Below, one piece after another: positions 38,676 through 49,099 of a stretch of 64,000 nucleotides of DNA. Made by a program: the position numbers and the translations under genes. This stretch comes from DATMNR01 sp963702765. GTDB lineage: Bacteria; Chloroflexota; Ktedonobacteria; Ktedonobacterales; Ktedonobacteraceae. The stretch's first letter is position 1; each line of letters starts with the position of its first letter. Under the pieces are notes generated by a model. That model searched no databases and was not told the origin of the DNA. It saw nothing but the letters and a program-made list of their open reading frames with translations. The DNA is taken from positions 17,511-81,510 of the forward strand of contig CAVPEB010000073.1 of assembly GCA_963702765.1 (NCBI GenBank), given 5' to 3'.

Positions 38676-39338
38676 ACGAGTAAGACTTCCTTTCCTGGGA
38701 TCATTTACTTATCCCAATTCACAGGTTTCAAAACTATACATACTATACCCTACCATTTTGCTTATTAGCTATAAGCATTTTTACACAATTATTGTGATTA
38801 AATTAACATTAATTTGACATAATTGCTCTTGATTTAAACAATCATGGCATTTAAGGCAAAACAATAAGGCTTATTCTGTGAACGATTGAATACCTGAATT
38901 TTTGTCAGGTACTCCTGATCAGGCTGAATGCATGTGATGAATGTTACATTTTTTCTCTTCCAGGTAGCCATTTTATACTGGTAAATCGTCTGGAAATACG
39001 CAACGCTCGTTACAATTGAAATGGGAAGCTTTTTTCAGGGTGGTTGTGCAATCATAACTGCGACCGCCAATTTGTAACCGCATCTTAACTTGTAACAAGA
39101 TTGATCACGCAGCTAAGTGCTATGCTCTCATTCAGTAATTTCAGTGATCTGCAAACTGGCTTTATTTTAGTTCCTTCAATGTGGAATAACTGATGACTTT
39201 TGGAAGAGCATAATCCCTGAGTGTTGGAACGTGCTAGAAACTTGTCTTAATACAGTCTACTTCCCGGGTGCCTGGATCTGCTTCATGCAAACTCACCCTT
39301 CTACATGAAATAGTCGGACTCTACATATCGAAAGGTAG
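38676..39338. promoter_or_regulatory. AT-rich divergent intergenic region with one hairpin
   Basis: The region separates two divergent genes and should hold both promoters. A 7-bp-stem hairpin TACCTGA-ATTTTTG-TCAGGTA is at 38891-38911. The part 38740-38870 is strongly A+T rich. No open frame or RNA gene could be supported. Confidence 0.4.
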
Positions 39339-40745
39339 ATGTTGATGAATCGGCGTAATAAAGTTCTGGTGATTGGGCTTGATTGCGCGCCGCCAGAACT
39401 TGTGTTTGAGCAATGGCGCAATGACTTGCCAAATTTCAGGCGTGTCATGGATAATGGGGTGTGGGGAAAGCTAGAAAGCTGTATTCCCGCTATCACCGTC
39501 CCTGCATGGAGTTCTATGCTCTCGAGCAAAGATCCAGGCACTTTAGGGTTTTATGGTTTTCGTAACCGTGGCGACTACTCATATGAGAAACATACCCTGG
39601 CCAATGCGAACTCGGTAAAGACTGATCGCGTTTGGGATATCCTTTCGCAGGCAGGGAAGAAAGTGATTACAGTAGGTGTGCCTCAGACATATCCACCAAA
39701 GCCGGTCAATGGCATTCAGGTGGGTTGCTTTCTTTCTCCTTCTACGACCAATCCCGACCGGCCATATACCTATCCCGCTTCAATAATGCGGGAAATCGAG
39801 GCAGCTGTTGGAGAATATCTCGTTGACGTGCCTAACTTCCGTACCGATGATAAAGAGTACCTGCTACGCCAGATTTACATCATGACCGAAAAACGCTTTA
39901 AGCTGGTCAAAAAGTGGATAACAGAAAAAGATTGGGATTTCTTCATGTTCGTCGAGATGGGCACAGACCGGATTCACCACGGCTTGTGGAAATATCATGA
40001 TCCCACTCACCACAAGTACGAAGTAAATCCCAAACTCAACCAGAGCATCTATCAGTATTACCTCTATATCGATAGCGAGATTGGGCGTATTCTCGATCTC
40101 GTCGATGAGCAGACCACCGTTTTCATAGTTTCAGACCACGGAGCCAAAAAGATGGATGGTGGTATCTGCGTCAATGAATGGCTCATCAAGGAGGGATACC
40201 TGACACTGAAGAAACAACCTGCTACCTTGACCGCAATCGACAGGTGCGAGATTGATTGGAGCAAGACGAAAGTATGGGGAGATGGCGGCTATTATGCACG
40301 CATCTTCCTCAATATTGAGGGTCGTGAACCTCAGGGGATCGTGAAAGCAGATGAAGTTGAATCTTTACGGAACGAATTGAAAGCAAAATTTGAAGCTTTG
40401 ACTGATCCAGATGGTGTCAACATTGGCACTATTGTCTATAAACCGCAAGATATTTATCACGAATGTAATGGTGTCCCACCTGATTTGATCGTCTATTTTG
40501 GCGATCTCTCCTGGCGTTCAGTCGGAACGGTTGGTCATGGTTCAATATACACCTTCGAGAACGACACGGGGCCTGATGACTGTAACCACGCGCAATATGG
40601 CATTGTGATCAAGCACGACCCATCAGTGCATGAGGGTCCAGGAGGACGAGAACTGAACGGTCTTCAACTGATGGATATGGCTCCCACCATACTTCAACAG
40701 CTAAACGTGCCGGTCCCAACCGATATGCAGGGAACACCTTTCTAG
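39339..40745 (+). CDS. Type I phosphodiesterase / nucleotide pyrophosphatase (alkaline phosphatase superfamily)
   Basis: Intact 468-residue metalloenzyme. Metal and nucleophile motifs are the first Asp in VLVIGLDCAPPEL, the Thr nucleophile in AITVPAWSSML, Asp and His in EMGTDRIHHGLW, the SDHGAKKMDGG pair and a late His in VGHGSIYT. It lacks a signal peptide, so a cytoplasmic location is expected. The family hydrolyses phosphodiesters or phosphomonoesters. It is followed 96 bp later by APS kinase and then sugar-phosphate genes, so it may act on an activated sugar, PAPS-derived or glycan intermediate. Confidence 0.87.
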   Translation: MLMNRRNKVLVIGLDCAPPELVFEQWRNDLPNFRRVMDNGVWGKLESCIPAITVPAWSSMLSSKDPGTLGFYGFRNRGDYSYEKHTLANANSVKTDRVWDILSQAGKKVITVGVPQTYPPKPVNGIQVGCFLSPSTTNPDRPYTYPASIMREIEAAVGEYLVDVPNFRTDDKEYLLRQIYIMTEKRFKLVKKWITEKDWDFFMFVEMGTDRIHHGLWKYHDPTHHKYEVNPKLNQSIYQYYLYIDSEIGRILDLVDEQTTVFIVSDHGAKKMDGGICVNEWLIKEGYLTLKKQPATLTAIDRCEIDWSKTKVWGDGGYYARIFLNIEGREPQGIVKADEVESLRNELKAKFEALTDPDGVNIGTIVYKPQDIYHECNGVPPDLIVYFGDLSWRSVGTVGHGSIYTFENDTGPDDCNHAQYGIVIKHDPSVHEGPGGRELNGLQLMDMAPTILQQLNVPVPTDMQGTPF

Positions 40746-40841
40746 AAGCAGTGATGGGTGGGGAAGATCCCCCGAAACGCGCTTTTTGAGTACTTTTGAA
40801 ACGAACGAATGAAATTAATTGAAATCAAACTTGGAGGATGA

Positions 40842-41420
40842 ATGAACATGACCCAAAAAGGATGTACCATCTGGTTTACCGGATTGTCAGGCGCTGGTAA
40901 GAGTACGCTCTCTGAATTGCTTGAACAACGTCTTAAAGCGCGAGGGTGCAACGTGGAAATCCTGGATGGCGACATCGTGCGTACCCACCTGTCCAAAGGC
41001 TTAGGGTTCAGCCGCGAAGATCGCGACACCAACATAAAACGTATTGCCTTCGTATGTGGACTGCTGTCACGTAACGGCGTAGTCTGCATTTCGGCAGCTA
41101 TTTCTCCCTACAGAGAGGCACGGGAGTGGGCACGTCAGGAAATCGGCAAATTCGTGGAAGTGTATGTCAAATGCCCTATCGCTGTTTGTCGCCAGCGCGA
41201 TGTCAAAGGACTGTACAAAATGGTGGATGAGGGCAAAATCACGGGCTTTACCGGGGTGGATGATCCCTACGAAGAGCCGGAGCATCCCGAGCTTATTGTT
41301 GAAACAGACAAAGAAACAATCGAAGAGAGCCTCGGGCGGATCATGGCCACTCTTGAATCTCTTGGCTATTTGGAGCCGGAGGTGCATTCCACATTTGCAT
41401 CCACAGCCGGATTGCTGTAG
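40842..41420 (+). CDS. cysC: Adenylylsulfate (APS) kinase
   Basis: Intact 192-residue kinase forming PAPS from APS and ATP. The P-loop GLSGAGKST is at residues 14-22. DGDIVR, the phospho-acceptor-type serine region ISAAISPYREAR and a C-terminal lid with KGLYK follow, as in the family. GGAGGATG precedes the ATG. ATP sulfurylase genes are not in the window. The setting among glycan-precursor genes suggests PAPS for sulfation rather than for assimilatory reduction; this is inference. Confidence 0.93.
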   Translation: MNMTQKGCTIWFTGLSGAGKSTLSELLEQRLKARGCNVEILDGDIVRTHLSKGLGFSREDRDTNIKRIAFVCGLLSRNGVVCISAAISPYREAREWARQEIGKFVEVYVKCPIAVCRQRDVKGLYKMVDEGKITGFTGVDDPYEEPEHPELIVETDKETIEESLGRIMATLESLGYLEPEVHSTFASTAGLL

Positions 41421-41562
41421 GCACATAAGAGTGCTCTGGATTTGCCCTCTCCGAATGGTTGAATCTTGATTAACCATAGGCAGTCATTTGAAAGAACTTA
41501 GGAATATAGTATGACCAACGGATTAATCGCTCCTCATGGAGGAGAAACAGAGGGGGATATAC

Positions 41563-42609
41563 ATGTTAATAGCCAGAGCTCCGATGCGTATCAGTTTGGG
41601 AGGTGGTGGCACTGACCTGGAGGCCTACTATGCCACATACGGTGGCCTGGTCATCAGTACTGCTATCAATAAATACTTCTATGCCATCCTGACTACTGAC
41701 GAATCGGATGACCTTCAGGTCATCTCGGCTGATTATCGCTCTCTGTTCCGTCACTCACCATATAACGACCTGTTCTGGAATGGTGATCTCGCGTTGCCAA
41801 AGGCTGTTCTGCATCATTTTGGCATTCGCCGGGGCATTAACCTCTTTGTTGCCAGTGAAGTGCCTCCCGGTACAGGTTTGGGTTCCTCAAGCGCCGCCGC
41901 TGTAACAATGGTCCGAGCCATCTCGACCCTGATGGAGCAGCCAATGACCAGGCCGCAAGTGGCTGAAGTGGCATCGTATATTGAGATCAACAAAATGGGC
42001 ATGCCGATTGGCAAGCAAGACCAGTATGCTTCTGCATTTGGAGGCTTCAATAAAATCACGTTTCGTAGCGAAGGTGTCACTGTTGAGCCATTGCAGATTG
42101 CTCCAGATGTGCGGCAGACTCTGGAGCGGCGCTTAATGCTCTTCTTTACAGGTAGTTCCCGTGACTCGACTTCGATTTTGAAACACCAGCGTAAATCTAC
42201 CCAGGATCAAGACGATACCGTCCTACAGGCGTTGCACAATATCAAACAAGTTGCGTGCGAGGTGCAGGTCTGCCTGGAACAAGGAGACCTTGACGAGTTC
42301 GCACGCCTGTTGGATTATTCCTGGCAAGAGAAACGCCGCCTTGCGCCAGGGCTTTCAACTGGTTTCATCGATGAATGTTATGATCTCGCACTACGGCAGG
42401 GCGCAGCAGCAGGCAAGATCACGGGGGCCGGGGGAGGAGGATTCCTGTTGCTCTACTGTGAAGAACAATCTCAGGAAAGCTTGACACTCGCTTTAGAGGA
42501 GCGGGGATTGAAGCGCATGAACTTCCATTTTGATCAGCAAGGAGCAACGGTTGTGCTTAATGTGGCCAGCTTTAACCCGAACTGGGTAGAGCCATACGCA
42601 GAGCCATAA
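41563..42609 (+). CDS. GHMP-family sugar kinase, HddA-like (D-glycero-D-manno-heptose 7-phosphate kinase type)
   Basis: A 348-residue GHMP kinase. It begins MLIARAPMRISLGGGGTDLE, which is characteristic of the HddA/FKP group. The ATP loop PPGTGLGSSSA is at 101-111, GKQDQYASAFGGFN follows, and the C-terminal motif 3 reads KITGAGGGGFLLLY. The start at 41563 follows AGAGGGGGA; an upstream in-frame Met would add an unconserved stretch. It is followed by a phosphoheptose-isomerase-like gene, the expected partner for GDP-heptose synthesis. Confidence 0.87.
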   Translation: MLIARAPMRISLGGGGTDLEAYYATYGGLVISTAINKYFYAILTTDESDDLQVISADYRSLFRHSPYNDLFWNGDLALPKAVLHHFGIRRGINLFVASEVPPGTGLGSSSAAAVTMVRAISTLMEQPMTRPQVAEVASYIEINKMGMPIGKQDQYASAFGGFNKITFRSEGVTVEPLQIAPDVRQTLERRLMLFFTGSSRDSTSILKHQRKSTQDQDDTVLQALHNIKQVACEVQVCLEQGDLDEFARLLDYSWQEKRRLAPGLSTGFIDECYDLALRQGAAAGKITGAGGGGFLLLYCEEQSQESLTLALEERGLKRMNFHFDQQGATVVLNVASFNPNWVEPYAEP

Positions 42610-42641
42610 AGACACATGATATCAGAAAAAGGGAGTAGATA

Positions 42642-43244
42642 GTGGAAGCACAGGCATCAATAGACAGGTATTTTAGTGAGCTTCAAGAAATGGTGCGATC
42701 GGTCTCGCACGAGCATCTGCAAGTAATATTAACACTGCTGGAAGAGACCTACCGTCATGGTCATCGTATATTCATCATAGGGAATGGTGGAAGCGCTGCC
42801 ACTGCCTCTCATTTTGCGCTCGACCTTGCAAAAAACACTATTATGCAGGGAGCGCCGCGAGTAAAAGCTATTTCGCTGACAGACCATGTACCCCTCATCA
42901 CTGCCTGGAGCAATGATGCTGCCTATGAACGTATTTTTGCAGAACAACTCGTAAACATGATTGAGCCGGGTGATGCTGTGATTGGTATAAGTGCGAGTGG
43001 AAACTCTCTCAATATCATCAATGCACTGAAGATTGCAAAAGAAACGCATGCTACGACCATAGCTTTATTAGGGGCGAAAGGGGGGCGTATCAAGCAGATG
43101 GTTGATGCCTACGTGCTAGCTCCAGGCCAGAATATCGAGCAGGAAGAAGATGCCCATTTGATTATGACCCACGTCATTACACGCCATATGCGTGAAGTGG
43201 TGCGTTGCTATGCACAGCAGTTAGCCATTGCCAGCGCTCATTAG
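42642..43244 (+). CDS. SIS-domain phosphosugar isomerase, GmhA-like
   Basis: A 200-residue SIS protein, GTG start. It has the family motifs FIIGNGGSAATASHFALDLAK, SNDAAYERIFAEQL, GISASGNSLNIINAL and the C-terminal EDAHLIMTHVITRHMRE. GmhA converts sedoheptulose 7-phosphate into D-glycero-D-manno-heptose 7-phosphate. It follows the kinase by about 30 bp, so the two steps are encoded together. Confidence 0.87.
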   Translation: MEAQASIDRYFSELQEMVRSVSHEHLQVILTLLEETYRHGHRIFIIGNGGSAATASHFALDLAKNTIMQGAPRVKAISLTDHVPLITAWSNDAAYERIFAEQLVNMIEPGDAVIGISASGNSLNIINALKIAKETHATTIALLGAKGGRIKQMVDAYVLAPGQNIEQEEDAHLIMTHVITRHMREVVRCYAQQLAIASAH

Positions 43245-43296
43245 ACGCAAACAATAGGGGTGTAAACTGGTTGCACCCCTAAACTTTTAATCTATG

Positions 43297-44220
43297 CTAC
43301 TTCTTGAAAAACTCCACAGTCCTCGCTATTCCCTCATCTAGCGTTACCTGTGGTTTCCATCCCAATACCCGCTCTGCTTTTGCACAATTAAAGTAGGAAA
43401 GATAGATGTCGCCAGGACGTTTGGGGGCACGCACGATTTCTGGTTTGTAGCCGATAATAGTTGCGAGTGTGTTATATAGCTCGTTTACTGAAGCTCCCTT
43501 TCCCGTGCCTATACAGAAAATATCGTTATCACCGTGCTCCATTGCCAGTACATTCGCGCGTGCCACATCTTCAACAAAAACATAGTCCTTCTGTTGTTCG
43601 CCATCCCAGTCGATACGCACAGACTCGTGATTCAGAAAACGCCTGGCGAAGATTGCAATTACGCCCGCTTCACCACCCGGGTCCTGGCGCGGGCCGTATA
43701 CGTTTCCATAACGCAGTGCTGTATAGCTCAATCCATTTGCCTCTTGCCAGTAACGTAAATAATGTTCAGCCACCATCTTGGTGATGCCGTAAGGTGACTC
43801 GGGACGCTGGAGAACCTCTTCATCGACAGGCAGCCGCGCTGGAGTGCCATATGTGGCACCAGATGAAGCAAAAACGATCTTGCGGGTTCCAACGCGCGTG
43901 CAATTGGTTAGAACATTGAGCAAACCGAGTACATTCACCCTGGCATCAAATTGCGGATTTTTCGTCGAGATTGCTACGCTATGCTGCGCTGCTTGATGAC
44001 TGACGACTTCTGGTCGCACTTCGTCAAAGATCGATTGCAACGCCGCATCGTCGGTAATATCTGCACGGAAGAAACGCGCCTTAGGGTTGAGGTTTTGCTC
44101 TTTCCCTCCTCCTTCTGCCCATAAGCTATCTAAAATAGCGACTTCATGACCCCTGTCTATGCATTGATCAACGATATGAGATCCAATAAAACCAGCTCCA
44201 CCCGTAACTAATATTCTCAT
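43297..44220 (-). CDS. NAD-dependent sugar-nucleotide epimerase/dehydratase (GalE-like)
   Basis: A 307-residue extended short-chain dehydrogenase. It opens MRILVTGGAGFIGSHIVDQC, with the cofactor loop. The active-site pair is in YGITKMVAEHYL, preceded by the Ser/Thr segment VFASSGATYG. RYGNVYGPRQDPGGEAGVIA is the nucleotide-sugar region. The start was placed at 44220 because conserved sequence begins there; an in-frame extension upstream is unsupported. It is convergent with the kinase-isomerase pair and probably acts on a UDP- or GDP-sugar of the same glycan pathway. Confidence 0.9.
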   Translation of the reverse strand: MRILVTGGAGFIGSHIVDQCIDRGHEVAILDSLWAEGGGKEQNLNPKARFFRADITDDAALQSIFDEVRPEVVSHQAAQHSVAISTKNPQFDARVNVLGLLNVLTNCTRVGTRKIVFASSGATYGTPARLPVDEEVLQRPESPYGITKMVAEHYLRYWQEANGLSYTALRYGNVYGPRQDPGGEAGVIAIFARRFLNHESVRIDWDGEQQKDYVFVEDVARANVLAMEHGDNDIFCIGTGKGASVNELYNTLATIIGYKPEIVRAPKRPGDIYLSYFNCAKAERVLGWKPQVTLDEGIARTVEFFKK

Positions 44221-44367
44221 GAAAAGTGAAAACCTTTCTCTAAACACAAACAGAGGAGATGAGCCTCCTGATGGCAAACCAGGGCAATCTTCGAAGTAAC
44301 CAGGGCAGTTTTGTTAAACCATGGCAGCATCGTGTACTTTTATTATAGCAACGTGGGATGCACTCTA

Positions 44368-45204
44368 TCAAACTAACTGTTCTAGTGCAACTTTTAAAGC
44401 CTGAGGATGCGTCAATACAGGGAAAATGTGTAATCCTGTCTCCTGTTTGAGACGGTCAAGTGCAGAATGATCTACCGGGTTTAGCATTGCAACAGTGAGC
44501 ATATTGCGCTCTCGCCCCAGAGGATAACAATGCAACTCGTGCGCCAGTTTGGGATTAACAAGGTGTTGTAGACTCTGAGGCAATTTTCTTGGCAAGAGCG
44601 TAAGATAAGGAATGCCAAGTTTACGTGCTAAAAGTGGTAGCTCCTGGTCGAGTTCATCCTTTGTTCGCTGACCTTGTGCCACTTCAGCATGCTTGCGAGG
44701 TTCTTTTTCAGATTGTGTATCGAAATGGAACATGACTTCTTCGGCGGAAGTGATGCATTCGCGTAGAGTTTTATTTCGAAGAGGAAAAGCGCTATACCCT
44801 ATTGCCATGCTTTGTGGAGGCTCCATATCGTGTTCGGATAGATTATGCACTCGCCAGAGCAAAGCTTCCCACAGGCGGTCCTGGACAATGTGGCCGCCCT
44901 GTTTATTTGCACCATGCAACAAGAAGTAAAGGTTGTGACCCAAAAGTAAGACATTATCAGTTTTGCGCACAAGAACACGCAGATCATTCAACAGGTATTG
45001 AGTAGTCTTATCGGCTATCTCTTTTTGATGAGCGTTGATCGCATCTTTACTTTCATAAGACAGATGAACTGTTACGAATGCGATTTGTTCAACACCTGTA
45101 GAAAGGACCTGATCGGCAATTGACACAATATCTTGTATTGCATGTATTTTAGAAGGGCTGATTGTCAGACCATGTATCAGAGGAGCAGCAGCTGCATTGC
45201 TCAT
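44368..45204 (-). CDS. Degenerate GGDEF-like domain fused to a MshEN-type domain
   Basis: A 278-residue protein. Residues about 25-170 look like a diguanylate-cyclase fold without catalytic residues: LRVLVRKTDNVLLLGHNLYF and LLHGANKQGGHIVQDRLWEA stand where R-x-GGDEF and the following helix would be, but the GGDEF motif is absent. Residues about 190-278 match the MshEN (GSPII_E_N) domain: LARKLGIPYLTLLPRKL, LVNPKLAHELHCYPLGRE, LTVAMLNPVDHSALD. MshEN domains can bind cyclic-di-GMP. It is not followed by a secretion ATPase domain. A c-di-GMP effector role is proposed. Confidence 0.65.
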   Translation of the reverse strand: MSNAAAAPLIHGLTISPSKIHAIQDIVSIADQVLSTGVEQIAFVTVHLSYESKDAINAHQKEIADKTTQYLLNDLRVLVRKTDNVLLLGHNLYFLLHGANKQGGHIVQDRLWEALLWRVHNLSEHDMEPPQSMAIGYSAFPLRNKTLRECITSAEEVMFHFDTQSEKEPRKHAEVAQGQRTKDELDQELPLLARKLGIPYLTLLPRKLPQSLQHLVNPKLAHELHCYPLGRERNMLTVAMLNPVDHSALDRLKQETGLHIFPVLTHPQALKVALEQLV

Positions 45205-45279
45205 TACTCGACTCCTATTAGATTAGTGTGCTTACCAGATGGGTAGTGAGGATAATAATACACAAAAGATGTTAGGAAA

Positions 45280-45406
45280 AAAGCTTCAATCTGGTTGTAT
45301 TTCTGTTAAGACAACGCCTTTAAGGTTAAGATAACTCCAGCCTCTACAGCATTTTGATTCACACTCTGAGGCCTCTCCGGCATACATGCACGGAGGTTCC
45401 TGTTCC
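45280..45406 (-). ncRNA. Candidate omegaRNA / right-end region of the tnpB element
   Basis: TnpB proteins use an omegaRNA made from the 3' end of their gene and the element right end; this is established. The interval after the tnpB stop is non-coding and can form a GCCTC...GAGGC stem near 45360-45400. Exact ends and guide could not be fixed from one copy. Confidence 0.3.
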
Positions 45407-46545
45407 TCACCCACCGTTTCCGGCCTCTCCCGAAGGAGAAATCGGCTCTTGGTGGAGATAGGCAGGACTTTGAAGCCGACGCGCTCCGGCACGGGCAGCT
45501 CCGCCGTTGCGTCGAGCCACTAAGCCCATGCTTCGGGGCAAGTGCTGCCCCTCATTCGCACGTTGTTGAAGCTCCTCCATCACGGCTTGCAGGCGCGGCT
45601 CCGCACCTTCCCAGACAGGCTGGGTGATAGAGGGGATCGTTTGCTGCGGTTCCAGGTAGGCCAGCAAGAACGCCGAGTAGAGATCACGCTGCACCGGCCC
45701 GATTCCGCAAGGACATTGGTGCCAGCGCTCTGATCTTGGCTTCTTGTGATACTGCCGACACTGATGGCAGTACTGAGAGAGTCTGGTCTGGTAGGCTGAG
45801 GCTTCGTACAGGGTGCCGCCAGTTTTTGCAACTATGCGAGTCAAATGCGCTACAAACATCCCTGGGGCGCGCAGTCCGATGCTCCGACCATACTGCTTCT
45901 GCCATCCTTTGAACGATGTTTTCTCGATGGTGATCGTGTTCCCCACCGAAGCGATGCGATGCGCCAGGTTGCCATGCAGACTCTTGCGGTGAGCGGCGAG
46001 CTGGCGTTCTATGCCGGCGTGTTGTCTCCTGGTCGCCTGGTATCGCTTACTCTCCTTCCATGTGAGGCGACCCTTGCCCTTTTTGACACGGCCCTTTTCG
46101 TCGTAATTCTCTGGATTATTGGCACGACGCTGCCGCTCCATCTTGCGCTGCAGTCGCCGTTTTCTCCTGGCGTCAGGTGCCAGCTCCTCGCAGAACGTGA
46201 CCAGGTCCACCTTTCCTTCGCGGGGCACAATCGCCAGCGTGGACGGGCCAATATCTAGCCCGATGGTCTGCTTGCTGACTTCCTCGTGCTTTGGCAAAAC
46301 GTATGCATGGCCCTCTAAAACCAACTGGACGTAATAGCGATTGCCATCGTGATCGGCCCCTTGAGCGGATGGCGAGGAAGCCTTGCGGCGGACCAGGCGG
46401 ACATATTTGATCTTGTGGCGCAGTCCATGCTGTATCACGGGGTCAAGCCAGTTGATGATGGCCGGGATGACCTGCTCATTCCAGATCAGGAAACCGCCAT
46501 CGCCAGCGTTGGGGTCCAGCACGAAGCGCATGCCGGCGTTGTTGC
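45407..46545 (-). pseudogene. tnpB: TnpB 3' exon (RuvC and zinc-finger part)
   Basis: The 3' part of an RNA-guided TnpB nuclease. It opens RNNAGMRFVLDPNAGDGG and keeps all three RuvC carboxylates: Asp in IGLDIGPSTLAIV, Glu in ITIEKTSFKGW, Asp in VQRDLYSAFL. The zinc finger is CHQC-...-CPCG. The apparent upstream Met at 46627 lies inside intron sequence and is not a real start. The 5' exon is at 51496-51934, nearly 5 kb away, with nested group II introns between. Splicing would join the parts, to within one base by my reading. Confidence 0.8.
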
Positions 46546-46599
46546 GTAGGTAGCTGGCAGCGAAGGTGACATTGCTGCTCCTTTTCTGACAGCCCTCAA

Positions 46600-49023
46600 A
46601 TGAAGTAGGGTACCGGCGAGGTACCATAGAGAGAACTCATGGTCCTGTTCGGTTACCCTCTTCCAGAACGGACTGGACTGTTTCCGTGTCATCGGGCTCT
46701 CCGGTCCCTGTTTCCGAAATGCTGCGGTGGATGTCCCTGCATGGATCTCCTCATGGCATTTCCGGCACACAATTAAGGTTTTGCGTCGGCGGGCTGCCAT
46801 TTGTTTGACGCACACTGGTTTCTCTCTTCGTACTGGCTTTTCCAGATCGGCCAGCTTGCGGATATGATGGACTTCAACTTTCTCGCGTGATCGGCAGAGT
46901 TCGCAGGTGTCCGCTAACATCGGTTGGAGTAACTCACTCCGGTTGGTCATGACGAATTGAGGAAGGCGATCAACAAGGATGGCGTCTTGTTTGCGCTTGA
47001 GGGGAATTCCCCCAAAGTGCGTCACAAGCGGCTTCTTGTTGTCGCGTGGAACCACGACTTGCAAGCCTTTCCTTGGTCGATGAGGCGTTTCGATGGTGGC
47101 TTTGTACTTCTTTGCCACTTCGTGACGCTAGACCGATGTTTGCCTGCCAGCGTTTTGAGTAGCGATGTTTCTGCGATCCAGTGCAATTTGTTGAACCAGC
47201 CAACATTGTGAGCTAAGAGATAGTACTGAACGATCCCTCGATACTCCGACTGATATTTGACTTCCAATGCTGTAGTCACTGTCACCGATCAGCATGCCCC
47301 GTTGCCTCGTTTTCCTCGTCGCATGTACAATGCACATTTTTGTTCAATGACTTCCTTAGGGACTCGTAAGGCCACCATCTCGTTGACTTGTCGTTGCGCT
47401 CGATGGTCGAGTTTGTCATCGGCATGCTGGCTCACGATCTGATAACCGAGGAATTTAGCCGCTCCTGTTCGAGCATGCGTCAGTAACGTTTTCGCCTCGG
47501 ACAGTTCCAGCTTGAGCGTTTCGCGCAGGAACTCTCTGAGTTCGCATTTGATTTCCTCAGCTTCCTCCTTTGGGCCACTGAAACCAAGCACCCAATCATC
47601 GGCATACCTCACATAACGGAGTCTGCGGTAATCAGGGTCTTGAGGATGTTGACTCGGTAACTTTCGCCGCTGTTTACGCAACGTGCGAATAGCTTGTCGG
47701 TCTCCTCGGCGTTTGGCACGGGCTATGGCATTTTCAATTTTCTGGTACGCAGGATTTTTGGCACGTCGCTTCCCTCGGTTGTATTTGGGAAGCAGAACTG
47801 TTTCGACAAACGTGTCCAGTTTATCCAGGTAGATATTGCTGAGTATTGGACTACACACTGCGCCTTGCGGTGCCCCACTGAGCGTCTCGTGCCAGCGCCA
47901 TTCCTCTACATAGCCAGCCTGGAGCATGTGTCGGATCAATCGCAGAAATCGGCTATCGTGGACGCTTTCTCCCAGGATATTCATGAGTACCCCATGATCC
48001 AAACTGCCAAAACAGTCGGAGATATCGCCCTCAATGTACCAATGAACGCCCTTCCAGGTTGGCACAATTTCGCTTAATGCCGTGTGGCACCCGCGTCCTG
48101 GGCGAAACCCGTGAGAATGCTCGCTAAAGCGCGGCTCAAAATAGGCGTCGAGCAGTTGACGCACCACCTCTTGCATCACTTTCGACGACCAAGATGGAAG
48201 TCCGAGCGGGCGTAGTTTCCCATTACGTTTGGGGATGTAGATCCGTTTCACGGGAGTCCATCGCCACCGTTCATGACGGATGAGGTCAATCATGGTGTTA
48301 ATTTTCTCTCTGGACATGCCATCCACGGTTTCTCCCGTGGTGTCTGGAGTCATCGCTCCATCATTGGAGTAGAGACGCACATACGCCTGGAAGTACAACT
48401 GTGGATTGTAGAGTTGTCGATACAGCCTTGTTAACGGTAATCCTCGTTCACCGCGATTTCGGATAATACTCAGGACTGTTGTGGCGTCCTGCATTTTCGC
48501 ATACCTCGCTTTACTGAGTATCTAGGTTCCTGTGCCTCTTTGCCCTGCACGCTGCTTTCCAGCGCTCCCTGGTAGGACGTGACTCCCACGACTCATATGG
48601 GCACTCTGTTACCCTAAAGGTCGCCCTTCGTAGGTAATCCTGTGGTACGTCTTTGAGATACGTTCTAGCCCACTTTAGGGTCTCCACTCATCTCTTGATC
48701 TGACTTCGTTAGTCTTCCTTCACCTTCAGGGATTGCCTCGGCCTACGGTTCAGACCAAAGCAGAAAGTGACATCGTTTTCAAGCGTTCTTCCGATGGGCG
48801 CGCACGTACACCAAGTCGAGATTGGAGTTTAAGCAGTCTAGCTTTACCATGGTGGGCGAGCCATACGACAGCCATGCTTTACAACGCCTTCAAGCATGCG
48901 CCGCTTCACCAGCATGCTCTTGTACCGTTTGGCTTTCGCCGCAGGGTGAGCTGGTGGCTCAAGAACACCTCCCTAGTTCTTCCTGTCTGCGACAGGGATA
49001 TCTCAAAGCGCCTCACGGCGCAC
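46600..49023 (-). mobile_element. Inner group II intron inserted in domain V of the outer intron
   Basis: The 5' end GTGCGCC at 49023 follows the outer intron's CCGGT. About 530 nt of ribozyme leader precede the protein gene at 48494. Domain V is recognisable at 46663-46701 (GAGCCCGATGACACGG-AAAC). The domain VI hairpin has arms near AGGGTA and TACCCT and ends CTTCAT at 46600. Removing 46600-49023 rejoins a canonical-looking domain V strand GTCCGGT/TTGAGGG of the outer intron. Size is 2424 nt. Confidence 0.78.
46703..48494 (-). pseudogene. ltrA: Group II intron-encoded protein of the inner intron (RT-maturase-HNH), frameshifted after the RT domain
   Basis: The reverse transcriptase domain is intact to about residue 395: RFSEHSHGFRPGRGCHTALS, WYIEGDISDCFGSLDH, SGAPQGAVCSPILSNIYLDK, and the active site YVRYADDWVLG. 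In the X/thumb region three frame changes occur near 47300, 47270 and 47105 (GMLIGDSDY, then VKYQSEYRGIVQYY, then AKKYKATIE). The C-terminal HNH part (CELCRSREKVEVHHIRKLAD and CRKCHEEIHAG) is in the last frame. The presence of HNH and its size exclude the class C type. As read, only a truncated RT could be made. Confidence 0.85.
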
Positions 49024-49099
49024 ACCGGACGTGCGGCTTTTACCGCATCAGGCTTTCCAGCATTCATCAGGTTGAGACCTGTGCGTGAGCGTGATACCA

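Noticed and set aside
46546..46627. tnpB start at the Met at 46627
   Set aside because: The codons from 46627 to about 46546 lie in intron sequence (domain V/VI junction); TnpB homology starts only at NNAGMRF.
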